Below are positions 40,747 to 48,026 of a stretch of DNA of 64,000 bases, one piece after another; within the stretch, counting starts at the first letter, position 1, and every line of letters begins with the position of its first letter. Origin of the DNA: Thauera sp. JM12B12 (lineage in GTDB: Bacteria; Pseudomonadota; Gammaproteobacteria; Burkholderiales; Rhodocyclaceae); contig NZ_CP154859.1 in assembly GCF_039614725.1 (NCBI RefSeq), positions 2,232,001 to 2,296,000 on the forward strand, in the 5' to 3' direction. The notes under the pieces are model-generated. The model searched no databases. It had not been told where the DNA came from and saw nothing but the letters and a program-made list of their open reading frames with translations. Made by a program: the position numbers and the translations under genes.

Positions 40747-42879
40747 ATGGGATCCTTCGACAACCTGCTGCAACCCGGCCGCATCGGCAAGATGGAAGTG
40801 CGCAACCGCATCGTGATGGCGCCGATGGGGTCGAACTTCGCCGAAGCCGACGGCACCTGCGGCGAACGCATCCAGGCCTATTACGAAGCGCGCGCCGCGG
40901 GCGGCGCCGGTCTGCTGACCATGGGCGTGGTCGCCATCGCCTATCCGCACGGCACCGCCGAGCCCTACCAGGTGGGCCTCTCGGACGACAAGTTCATCCC
41001 CGGCCTGAAGGGCATCGTCGACCGCGTGCACAAGCACGGCGCGAAGATCGCCGCGCAGCTGCAGCACGCCGGCAAGAACTCGGTGCGCGACCTCGCCGAG
41101 GGCCGCGAGCTGTGGGTGCCGTCCATGCCGCCGGCGGTCAAGACCGACATGTTCGCCGCGCTGACGCAGGAGGAGCTCGGCGCCTTCATCAGCTCGTCGA
41201 AGGGCCGCGAAAAGGCCGGCGTGAAGATCCGTGTCATGGAGCAGGCCGACATCGCGCAGATGATCGAATGGTTCGCCGCCGCGGCCGAGCGCGCCCAGCG
41301 CGCCGGCTTCGATGGCGTCGAACTGCACGCCGCGCACAACTACATCATTGCCGGCTTCCTGTCGGGTTACTACAACAGGCGCGACGACGAATACGGCGGC
41401 TCGATCGAGAACCGTGGCCGCTTCATGCGCGAGGTGATCGCCGCCGTGCGCGCGCGCGTCGGTGCCGACTACCCGGTGTGGCTGCGCCTGGACGCCTATG
41501 AGCTGCGCACCGAGGGCGGCATCACCCTGGAAGAGGCGAGGGTCTTCGCGCGCATGGCCGCCGACGCCGGCTGCGACGCGGTCAGCGTCTCGGCCTACGC
41601 CAACACCAGCACCGGCGTGGCCTTCACCGAAGCGCCGCTGGTGCAGCAGAAGGCCGGCTTCCTGCTGTGGGCGGCCGAGATCAAGGAGGCGGTGAAGATC
41701 CCGGTGATCGCCGTCGGCCGCCTCGAGCCCGAGGTCGCGGACAACGCCATCGCCGCGGGCCAGTGCGACTTCGTCGCCATGGCGCGCAAGATGCTCGCCG
41801 ATCCGGAACTGCCCAAGAAGCTGATCGAGGGCCGCCCCGAGGACATCCGCCCCTGCATCTACTGCTACGCCTGTGTCAGCCAGATCTTCGTGAACCAGCG
41901 CGTCAAGTGCGCGGTGAACCCGATGACCGGCCACGAGGCCGAGATTCGCCTCGTCCCGGCCGAGAAACCCGGCCACGTGCTCGTCGTCGGCGGCGGCCCC
42001 GCCGGCATGGAGGCCGCGCGCGCCGCTGCGCTGCGCGGCCACAAGGTCACCCTGGTCGAGCGCAGCAGCCGGCTGGGCGGCACGCTGTTCTTCGCCGCGC
42101 TGGCCTACGCCGAGAACGGCGGGCTGCTCGACTACCTGACCACGCAGATGAAGAAGCTCGACATCGACGTGCGCCTCAACACCCTCGCCACCCCCGAGCT
42201 CATCCGCCAGCTCGGCGCCACCGCGGTGATCGTCGCCACCGGCGCCGAACGCAATGCGCCGCCCATTCCCGGCGCCGACATGGACCACGTGTGGTCGGGC
42301 GACGAGCTGCGCCGGCTGATGACCGACGACCGCGCCGAGGAGATCGCCAAGCGCAAGCTGTCCTTCACCCAGCGCACGCTGATGAAGGCCGGCAGCCTGG
42401 TCGGCGTCACCGACAGCACCGACGCCATCCAGAACCTGTCGCGGGTGTGGATGCCGCTGGGCAAGAAGGTCGCCATCATCGGCGGCGGCCTGGTCGGCAT
42501 CGAGCTCGCCGAGTTCCTGGTCGACCGCGGCCGCGAGGTCGTGGTGCTGGAAGAAGGCCCCAGCCTGGGCCGCGAGCTGTCGATCGTGCGCCGCTGGCGC
42601 GTGCTCGATACCCTGCGCGAGCACGGCGTGGCGCTGCACACCAAGGTGAAGATCGAGTCGATCGACAAGAAGGCGGTGCGCTATGCCGACGCCGAGGGCG
42701 TCCAGCACACCCTGGCGGCAGATTCGGTGGTGCTCGCCGTCGGCGCCCGTCCGGACGACAGCCTCGCGCGCGCGCTCGAAGCGGCCGGCGTGCCGGTCAG
42801 CTCGGTGGGCGACGGCGCGCAGATCGGTTACATCGAAGGCGCCGTCAAGTCGGGCATGCTCGCCGGACTCAGCGCCTGA
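40747..42879 (+). CDS. Old Yellow Enzyme / FAD-NAD(P) reductase fusion (2,4-dienoyl-CoA reductase family)
   Basis: 710 residues. An N-terminal OYE-type FMN barrel (residues 1-350; GGAGLLTMGVVA, LHAAHNYIIAGFLSGYYN, YGGSIENRGRF) is followed by cysteines 370, 373, 376 and 388 that should bind a 4Fe-4S cluster. Then comes an FAD/NAD(P) module with VVGGGPAGMEAA and IIGGGLVGIELAEFL. The cluster spacing CX2CX2CX11C differs by one residue from the usual CX2CX3CX11C. Relatives reduce enoyl or dienoyl substrates, including bile-acid enzymes BaiCD and BaiH. Ends the MFS-hydrolase operon. Confidence 0.85.
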   Translation: MGSFDNLLQPGRIGKMEVRNRIVMAPMGSNFAEADGTCGERIQAYYEARAAGGAGLLTMGVVAIAYPHGTAEPYQVGLSDDKFIPGLKGIVDRVHKHGAKIAAQLQHAGKNSVRDLAEGRELWVPSMPPAVKTDMFAALTQEELGAFISSSKGREKAGVKIRVMEQADIAQMIEWFAAAAERAQRAGFDGVELHAAHNYIIAGFLSGYYNRRDDEYGGSIENRGRFMREVIAAVRARVGADYPVWLRLDAYELRTEGGITLEEARVFARMAADAGCDAVSVSAYANTSTGVAFTEAPLVQQKAGFLLWAAEIKEAVKIPVIAVGRLEPEVADNAIAAGQCDFVAMARKMLADPELPKKLIEGRPEDIRPCIYCYACVSQIFVNQRVKCAVNPMTGHEAEIRLVPAEKPGHVLVVGGGPAGMEAARAAALRGHKVTLVERSSRLGGTLFFAALAYAENGGLLDYLTTQMKKLDIDVRLNTLATPELIRQLGATAVIVATGAERNAPPIPGADMDHVWSGDELRRLMTDDRAEEIAKRKLSFTQRTLMKAGSLVGVTDSTDAIQNLSRVWMPLGKKVAIIGGGLVGIELAEFLVDRGREVVVLEEGPSLGRELSIVRRWRVLDTLREHGVALHTKVKIESIDKKAVRYADAEGVQHTLAADSVVLAVGARPDDSLARALEAAGVPVSSVGDGAQIGYIEGAVKSGMLAGLSA

Positions 42880-42919
42880 GCACCGGCGCGCCTGCGCGCA
42901 GTTTCAGATCCTCCCTCCT

Positions 42920-42959
42920 CCGGGTGTGCGGCGCTCATTGCCGCCACCCGGTTTTTTTT
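42920..42959 (+). terminator. Intrinsic terminator after the MFS-hydrolase-reductase operon
   Basis: CCGGGTG and CACCCGG enclose an inner GCGGC/GCCGC stem, followed by eight T residues. It separates the reductase from the next SnoaL gene, which therefore needs its own promoter. Confidence 0.9.
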
Positions 42960-43007
42960 CATCTTCCGCCCCCGCCCGCGCGCCGGGCGGCGCAAACGGA
43001 GCGCACG

Positions 43008-43463
43008 ATGGACCATTCCGCCACCGCGATCTGCAACCTCCTCTACCGCTACGCGGAAGCGATCGACGAAGGCCGCCTGGAAGACGCCGCCGCCCTCTTC
43101 CGCCATGCCCGCATCGAGACCGGTGCCGCCGGCCCGCTCGACGCCGACGGCCTGCTCGCCCTGTGGCGCAAGATCCTGGTGATCCACCCCTGCGGCACGC
43201 CGCGCACACGTCACCTGGTCACCAACCCCATCCTCGACATCGACGAGGCCGCCGGCACGGCCACGAGCCGCTCATGCTTCACGGTGATGCAGGCCACCGA
43301 CGATCTGCCGCTGCAGATCATCGCCAGCGGCCGCTACCACGACCGCTTCGCGCGCATCGACGGCGAATGGTGCTTCGTCGCGCGCGACTACCGGCAGCTC
43401 GACTTCATCGGGGATCTGAGCCGGCACCTGAACATCGCGATCAAGCCCGGGTCGCAGCGCTGA
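43008..43463 (+). CDS. SnoaL-like protein
   Basis: 151 residues from ATG 43008. ICNLLYRYAEAIDEGRLEDA at the start and RIDGEWCFVARDY near the end match the SnoaL/NTF2 fold. Third gene of this family in the window; each has a different tail. It follows a strong terminator and has no recognisable copy of the shared operator, so its link to the pathway is by position only. Confidence 0.7.
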   Translation: MDHSATAICNLLYRYAEAIDEGRLEDAAALFRHARIETGAAGPLDADGLLALWRKILVIHPCGTPRTRHLVTNPILDIDEAAGTATSRSCFTVMQATDDLPLQIIASGRYHDRFARIDGEWCFVARDYRQLDFIGDLSRHLNIAIKPGSQR

Positions 43464-43685
43464 ACGGCGAAACGGCGAGGGATTTGAAATAGGCGCTGCG
43501 GTTCGATGATTGGGGGGGTGGGCGGCGGGTTGTCGGCCTCAGCTGCCGGTGGCTTTATGGCGCAGTCAGGCAACAATGTGCCGGTCACCTGCCGTTCGAG
43601 CGGCAGAGATTGAAGTTCGGAGAAAGACTGCAGGCGGTTCTGTCGATCGACTGCTCGGGCGCGGTGGCCGACGCTGCCGCAAGCC

Positions 43686-43973
43686 TCACGAATGGATTGG
43701 CGTTGCTGAGATCTTCACGCCCAGGGCATGAAGTAGTTTGAGCATCGTGTCATAGCGTGGCTTCGCGCCGGGCGTGAGTGCTTTATAGAGGCTCTCACGG
43801 CCAAGGCCCGCATCCTTGGCGAGTTGCGCCATGCCACGGGCCCGCGCAACGTCGCGGACGGCAGCGAGAAACACATCAGGGTTCGGGTCCTCCAGGGCGG
43901 CCGTCAGATACGCCGCGATGGTTTCCTCATCGTTCAGGTAGTCGGCAGCATCAAAGGCGGCGGTCTTGACCAT
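43686..43973 (-). CDS. Addiction-module antidote protein (HigA-2-like HTH)
   Basis: 95 residues: AADYLNDEETIAAYLTAALE at the N-terminus and a helix-turn-helix (MAQLAKDAGLGRESLYKAL) as in the family of 'putative addiction module antidote' proteins. It follows its toxin by three bases, the toxin-first order typical of HigBA. Confidence 0.85.
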   Translation of the reverse strand: MVKTAAFDAADYLNDEETIAAYLTAALEDPNPDVFLAAVRDVARARGMAQLAKDAGLGRESLYKALTPGAKPRYDTMLKLLHALGVKISATPIHS

Positions 43974-43976
43974 CGT

Positions 43977-44276
43977 TCACTCCTTGTCCAAAGCCCGCGC
44001 CATCTCGATGGCGCGTTTGATGTCGCGCTTTTGCGACGACTTGTCCCCGCCCAGCAGAAGCAGGTAGATCACTGCCCCGCGCCGCGTGTAGTAAGCGCGA
44101 TACCCAGGGCCCACGTGGATGCGCATTTCCGAAACGCCTTCACCTACCGGCTCACAGTCACCAAAATTCCCGTGCTCGGCAGAGCGGATACGGTGGACGA
44201 TGCGGGCCCGTGCAACGTTGTCTTTCAAGCCGGAAAGCCAGGCATCGAAATCGTCCGTGCGCAGGAAAGTGTTCAT
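43977..44276 (-). CDS. RelE/HigB-like toxin
   Basis: 99 residues. DDFDAWLSGLKDNVARARIV, then GNFGDCEPVGEGVSEMRIHV and GPGYRAYYTRRGAVIYLLLL are the consensus blocks of the phage Gp49-like/HigB toxins, which cut mRNA on the ribosome. The pair borders the recombinase and integron-like segment to the right. Confidence 0.85.
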   Translation of the reverse strand: MNTFLRTDDFDAWLSGLKDNVARARIVHRIRSAEHGNFGDCEPVGEGVSEMRIHVGPGYRAYYTRRGAVIYLLLLGGDKSSQKRDIKRAIEMARALDKE

Positions 44277-44382
44277 GCTGGCAGTGTATCCATATGGATA
44301 CGGTCACACAAGGGCGAGCCGGTGACGAAAACCGAGACCCCACCCCTGCACATCGGCGGCAGGAGTTGCACGATCGCACGCG

Positions 44383-44952
44383 GTGGGCCAGAAGGCACCG
44401 CTCAAACCCAAAGACATCTGGGCCATCCGTATTCATCTGCAGAACGCGCACGAAGTGCGCGACCTCGCCATGTTCAACCTCGCGATCGACAGCAAGCTCC
44501 GAGGGTGTGACCTCGTCAGCCTGCGGGTGCGCGACGTGACCCATGGAAACCAGGTGCTCTCACGCGCCATGGTGCTGCAGCGGAAAACACAGCGGCCCGT
44601 GCAGTTCGAACTGACCGAGCCGACGCGTACGGCTGTGGCTGCCTGGATCGCGAAGGCCGCCTTGAGGTCGGAAGACTTCCTCTTTCCGAGCCGCCTTCAC
44701 GACTCACCGCATGTCTCTACCCGTCAGTACACGAGGATCGTTGAGCACTGGGTGGTGGCCGCCGGCCTCGATCCGTCCGCCTACGGTACGCACTCGATGC
44801 GACGCACGAAGGCGACATTGATCTACAAGCGCACGAAGAACCTGAGGGCCGTTCAACTCCTGCTGGGTCACTCCAAGCTGGAGTCGACAGTGCGGTACTT
44901 GGGCATCGAGGTCGATGATGCCTTGGGGATCTCCGAGCAGATTGAGATCTGA
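44383..44952 (+). CDS. Short tyrosine recombinase/integrase
   Basis: 189 residues from GTG 44383 (no good ribosome site). It contains only the catalytic domain, but all key residues are visible: Arg in KLRGCDLVSLR, Lys in QRKTQRP, HSMRRTKA (HxxR), GHSKLESTVRY (His and Tyr nucleophile). The N-terminal core-binding domain of normal XerC-type enzymes is missing. It is not IntI: wrong length and orientation for the attI-like site 250 bases downstream. It could be a remnant or a member of the compact recombinase group seen in proteobacteria. Confidence 0.75.
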   Translation: MGQKAPLKPKDIWAIRIHLQNAHEVRDLAMFNLAIDSKLRGCDLVSLRVRDVTHGNQVLSRAMVLQRKTQRPVQFELTEPTRTAVAAWIAKAALRSEDFLFPSRLHDSPHVSTRQYTRIVEHWVVAAGLDPSAYGTHSMRRTKATLIYKRTKNLRAVQLLLGHSKLESTVRYLGIEVDDALGISEQIEI

Positions 44953-45205
44953 CCCGGCGCGGCTGCCCGCCAAGCGCCTTTTGCCGGCGGGCGGCTGCTT
45001 ACGGTGATGATGCTGAGGGCGTTCTATCGGCCACAAGCTGTCACTGGACACCCGCTCCGGATAGCGGTCATCCGGGTGAGGCAGTATGCTACCGGCCTGT
45101 GTGCCAGACCGTTCGCATCGACCCGCAAGGCCGTCGGCTGCAGCGTTTCCTGTCTTGTGATTCTGTGTTGAGCGTAGTTCCTGCTTCTAAACAGTAACTT
45201 GCAGG
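44953..45205. other. Non-coding stretch between recombinase and attI
   Basis: No plausible gene in either direction, and in particular no trace of an integron integrase, which should read leftward from here. An inverted repeat (GCCCGCC ... GGCGGGC) starting 15 bases after the recombinase stop may be its terminator. The rest should hold the cassette promoter, which I cannot place. Confidence 0.4.
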
Positions 45206-45266
45206 ACATGTTATTCGGCATTCCGATGTTATGCGGCAGAACTGTCGCCCTAAAACGAAGTTATGC
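45206..45266 (+). other. attI: Integron attI-like recombination site
   Basis: The segment GTCGCCCTAAAACGAAG followed by GTTATGC (45260-45266) matches the end of the class 1 integron site attI1 (GTCGCCCTAAAACAAAG, GTTAGGC). The two direct-repeat integrase-binding sites also align: ATGTTAT at 45208 and GATGTTATGCGGCAG from 45225, at the same 19-base spacing as in attI1. Crossover is expected after the G at 45260. Two cassettes with attC sites follow directly. Confidence 0.8.
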
Positions 45267-45288
45267 CTCATTGTAGGAGTTGTCGCAG

Positions 45289-46221
45289 ATGCAGGAACGT
45301 ATGAGCCAATCGGATCGCGCTGATACTCTCGAGGAGCGGAAGCGCCTAGAGCTGCACGAGCGAGAAATGCTTCGCGCTCGGAAGGCAATGCTTGAGCGGG
45401 AGCGCCAGCTCGAGCAGATCCGGGAGAAGCTCAGCGAAGAGCAGCTTGAGAAGGAACGAAAGCTCCATCAAGAAATGGCGGCTCGGGAGGCATTATTCGC
45501 CGAACGTGAGCATGCGCTTATGGCGCGGCAACGTGAGTTCGAAATGCAGCTTGCTCGCCGGCAATCCGAGATTGAGATGCTGCGAAAGCATCTCACCGAG
45601 GAGGTCTCATCTAGGGAGGCGAAACTACAAGAGGCGGTTGCAGCACTTGAGCAGGAAAAGGAACGCTACAACATTGAGGGCCGAAAAAGGATTGAAGCAA
45701 CCTCCAAGACCTACGTTTCAAAAGCGCTCACTTTGCTGGAAGTCAAAGAAGCAGCATTCCACAAAATGTCTAAGCTTTGGGCTGGTGTAGGCGCGCTGTC
45801 ACTCATCGTAGGCCTCGTGTTCTTTGCTTACATGTGGTGGTCCGGCGTTTCTGCAATACCAGACCCCCTCTCTTGGGAGTTCATTATTCTCTCGCTTACA
45901 AAAGGCGTGGTTGCAGTTGCGCTTCTGGGTGCGCTCGCTCGGTATGCATTTCTGTTTAGCACTTCGTACATGCGTGAAGCTTTAAAGAATGCGGATCGAC
46001 GCCACGCGATCAACTTTGGAGAGTTCTACTTGGAGTCCTACGGAGCCGCTGCCGATTGGTCGCAAGTGAAAGACGCTTTCGCGAACTGGAACACAATGGG
46101 CTCCAATGCGTTCTCGGCAGCTCCGATCCCTTCCTTCAAATTAGCCGACCTTGAGCAAGCCGCCGCGGTGATTGAGAAGGTTCGGGATTCACTCGTTAAG
46201 ACGCCTCGCGCTGAGGCATAA
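45289..46221 (+). CDS. Cassette gene 1: coiled-coil membrane protein of unknown function
   Basis: 310 residues from ATG 45289 (GGAG upstream). The first 150 residues are an almost uninterrupted charged coiled coil (ERKRLELHEREMLRARKAML). Two membrane helices follow at about 165-185 and 200-225, then a soluble C-terminal 85 residues. GC content is lower than in the flanking chromosome. Placed directly behind the attI-like site, with its stop inside an attC site, it is a typical promoterless integron cassette gene. No family recognised. Confidence 0.8.
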   Translation: MQERMSQSDRADTLEERKRLELHEREMLRARKAMLERERQLEQIREKLSEEQLEKERKLHQEMAAREALFAEREHALMARQREFEMQLARRQSEIEMLRKHLTEEVSSREAKLQEAVAALEQEKERYNIEGRKRIEATSKTYVSKALTLLEVKEAAFHKMSKLWAGVGALSLIVGLVFFAYMWWSGVSAIPDPLSWEFIILSLTKGVVAVALLGALARYAFLFSTSYMREALKNADRRHAINFGEFYLESYGAAADWSQVKDAFANWNTMGSNAFSAAPIPSFKLADLEQAAAVIEKVRDSLVKTPRAEA

Positions 46222-46306
46222 CTATGCGTTCAAGCGGACCGCGGGGAAACGTTTCGATGTTGTCTGAAGCGTCGTCGGCCGGCGGCCGCTTAACGCGGAG
46301 TTAGCA
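46216..46306 (+). repeat. attC: attC site 1 (integron cassette recombination site)
   Basis: Begins GCATAAC (R'') then TTCAAGCGGACCG (L''), and ends GGCGGCCGCTTAACG (L') then GTTAGC (R'). The outer and inner arms are complementary as required for the folded bottom strand. It overlaps the stop of cassette gene 1 and ends four bases before cassette gene 2. Confidence 0.8.
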
Positions 46307-46309
46307 GCC

Positions 46310-46987
46310 ATGACGGGCATCTGTTACTACTGCGGAAAAGCAGCCTCATCTGATGAGCACGTTCCACCCAAGGCTATCTTCCCGAAGCCTAAGGACTCAC
46401 CGGATGGGCGCGATTATAGGAAAGATCTCATCACGGTCCGGTCATGCGCAGAACATAATTCTGCGAAATCCAGAGACGATGAGTATCTTCTCTATGTTCT
46501 CGCTATGTGCCTTCCATCTAACGAGCTAGCAAAACATCAGTTTCTGACAAAAGTGCAACGCGCAATCCAAAGAAAGCCCGCGCTTCTTCAGGCATTGCTC
46601 ATCGAAATTAGGGAAGTGACTCTTCACGACACAGTAAATAACACTTGGCACAGAAGCATTGCCATACAGCCTGACGAAAAACGGCTAATCAACCTCTTTA
46701 CACACATAGCAAAAGCAATCTACTTAATTGAGAAATCGGAAATATGGCTGGGCAAGGTTAGTGTGCTTATTGAGTTCATTCTTTCCATGACGGACATTGA
46801 GCAAAATGAACGTCAAGCTGAAATGGCACGTACTGCTAATGAAATGCTGGCTCATGTACCTCACAAGGGAGCCAATCCGGAAGTCTTCTCCTATCAATTC
46901 GTAGAGGTCGATGGGCTAGCAATGGTTAGGCTTCATTTCTATGGAAACAGCAAAGTATCCGCAGTTTATGTTTCACATTGCTGCTAA
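46310..46987 (+). CDS. Cassette gene 2: HNH-nuclease-like zinc protein
   Basis: 225 residues. CYYCGKAASSDEHVPPKAIF, then a Cys-x2-His-Asn (CAEHNSAKS), is the layout of HNH-type zinc-finger nucleases (CxxC ... EH ... xxH-N). The remaining 160 residues are unrecognised. Base composition is markedly AT-rich compared with the chromosome, consistent with recent arrival. A defence or modification role is possible, since many such cassette and phage-island genes are nucleases, but that is inference. Confidence 0.7.
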   Translation: MTGICYYCGKAASSDEHVPPKAIFPKPKDSPDGRDYRKDLITVRSCAEHNSAKSRDDEYLLYVLAMCLPSNELAKHQFLTKVQRAIQRKPALLQALLIEIREVTLHDTVNNTWHRSIAIQPDEKRLINLFTHIAKAIYLIEKSEIWLGKVSVLIEFILSMTDIEQNERQAEMARTANEMLAHVPHKGANPEVFSYQFVEVDGLAMVRLHFYGNSKVSAVYVSHCC

Positions 46988-47043
46988 CAATTCGCCCAAG
47001 GGACGCGTCGCAAGCGGCGCGCCCCTGCGCTCGAGCGTTGAAT
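46983..47043 (+). repeat. attC: attC site 2 (integron cassette recombination site)
   Basis: Starts GCTAAC overlapping the stop of cassette gene 2, with arm CCCAAGGGACGCG. It ends with the complementary CGCGCCCCTGCG and the simple site GTTGAAT (47037-47043), which fits GTTRRRY exactly. 61 bases, within the normal attC size range. No third cassette follows. Confidence 0.7.
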
Positions 47044-47232
47044 GACAGCTTCCCTGAGCGCTCGACGGCCGCAATGGGTCGCTAGTTCTAGTTCGCAGTC
47101 TGGAGAAGCCGCCGTTCGCCGTCGCCCGACGCTCGAGCGGCAGGTGACCAGCACGATTGCTGGCTGACTGCCCCATCAAGCCACTGGCAGCTGAGGCCAA
47201 CAACGCACCCGCAACCCGCCCCCCATGACTTC
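47044..47232. other. Non-coding stretch after the cassette array
   Basis: No credible gene. It joins the last attC to the F420 operon promoter. Part of it (CGCTCGACGGCCGCAATGGG, CGCTCGAGCGGCAGGTGACC) resembles further attC-like or cassette debris, but no second complementary arm is clear. Confidence 0.3.
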
Positions 47233-47248
47233 GTCCGATCGGACGATG
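47233..47248 (+). promoter_or_regulatory. Shared 16-bp operator, copy G (before the F420 operon)
   Basis: GTCCGATCGGACGATG, the reverse orientation of CATCGTCCGATCGGAC. The core GTCCGATCGGAC is a perfect palindrome, the most symmetrical copy in the window. It lies 88 bases before npdG, connecting F420 genes to the catabolic regulon. Confidence 0.6.
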
Positions 47249-47335
47249 CCCTCCGACCATCAACTCCCGTAGCGTGGCTCACACCCTCGGTGCCCGCATT
47301 GCCGGGCGTCGCGCCCACCCCATGGAGAGATTCAG

Positions 47336-48016
47336 ATGGTCATCGACAAGACAAGAACAATCGCCGTCATCGGCGGCACCGGCAAGCTCGGGGCCGCCCT
47401 CGCCCGCCGCTGGGCGAAAGCCGGGCTGCGCGTGGCGGTCGGCTCGCGCGACGCCGACAAGGCGCGCGAAGCGGCCGCCGCGCTGGCAGCCGAGACCGGT
47501 GCCGCGGTCGATTCGGGACTCAACGCAGAAGTTGCCGCCCGCGCCGACCTGATCGTGGTCAGCGTGCCCTTCGCCTCGCAGGTCGCGACGCTCGCGGAGA
47601 TCCGCGCGGCGGCGGCCGGCAAGCTGGTGGTGGATACCACCGTGCCGCTGATGCCGCCCAAGGTGATGCGCGTGCAGCTGCCGCCCGAGGGCTGCGCCGC
47701 GGTGCGCGCGCAGCAGACGCTGGGCGAAGCGGTACGAGTGGTCTCAGCCTTCCACAATGTGGCCGCCCACAAGCTCGCGACCGACGAGGACATCGCCTGC
47801 GACGTGCTGGTGTTCGGTGACGACAAGGCCGACCGCGCCCAGGTCGTGGCGCTGGCCGATGCCGCCGGCCTGCGCGGGCTGCACGGCGGCGCCCTGGTCA
47901 ACTCGGCCGCAGCCGAGGCGATGACCTCGGTGCTGATCTTTCTCAACAAGACCTATCGTGTCGACGGCGCCGGCCTGTGCATCACCGGCGCGCTCGACAT
48001 GAATGCCGACGCCTGA
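47336..48016 (+). CDS. npdG: NADPH-dependent F420 reductase (Fno/NpdG)
   Basis: 226 residues. A Rossmann start IAVIGGTGKLGAALARR and the NADPH-selecting GSRDADKA follow the Fno/NpdG pattern, with VVSVPFASQ and SAFHNVAAHKL later. The enzyme transfers hydride between NADPH and F420, supplying reduced F420H2 to F420-dependent oxidoreductases. It heads the operon npdG-cofE-cofD, which agrees with the assignment. Homologous Rossmann reductases with other roles exist, but the context is decisive. Confidence 0.88.
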   Translation: MVIDKTRTIAVIGGTGKLGAALARRWAKAGLRVAVGSRDADKAREAAAALAAETGAAVDSGLNAEVAARADLIVVSVPFASQVATLAEIRAAAAGKLVVDTTVPLMPPKVMRVQLPPEGCAAVRAQQTLGEAVRVVSAFHNVAAHKLATDEDIACDVLVFGDDKADRAQVVALADAAGLRGLHGGALVNSAAAEAMTSVLIFLNKTYRVDGAGLCITGALDMNADA

Positions 48017-48026
48017 GGATCCGGCC

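Noticed and set aside
44383..44952. The short tyrosine recombinase as the integron integrase IntI
   Set aside because: IntI is about 320-340 residues, has an extra IntI-specific patch and reads away from attI; this protein is 189 residues and reads toward it.
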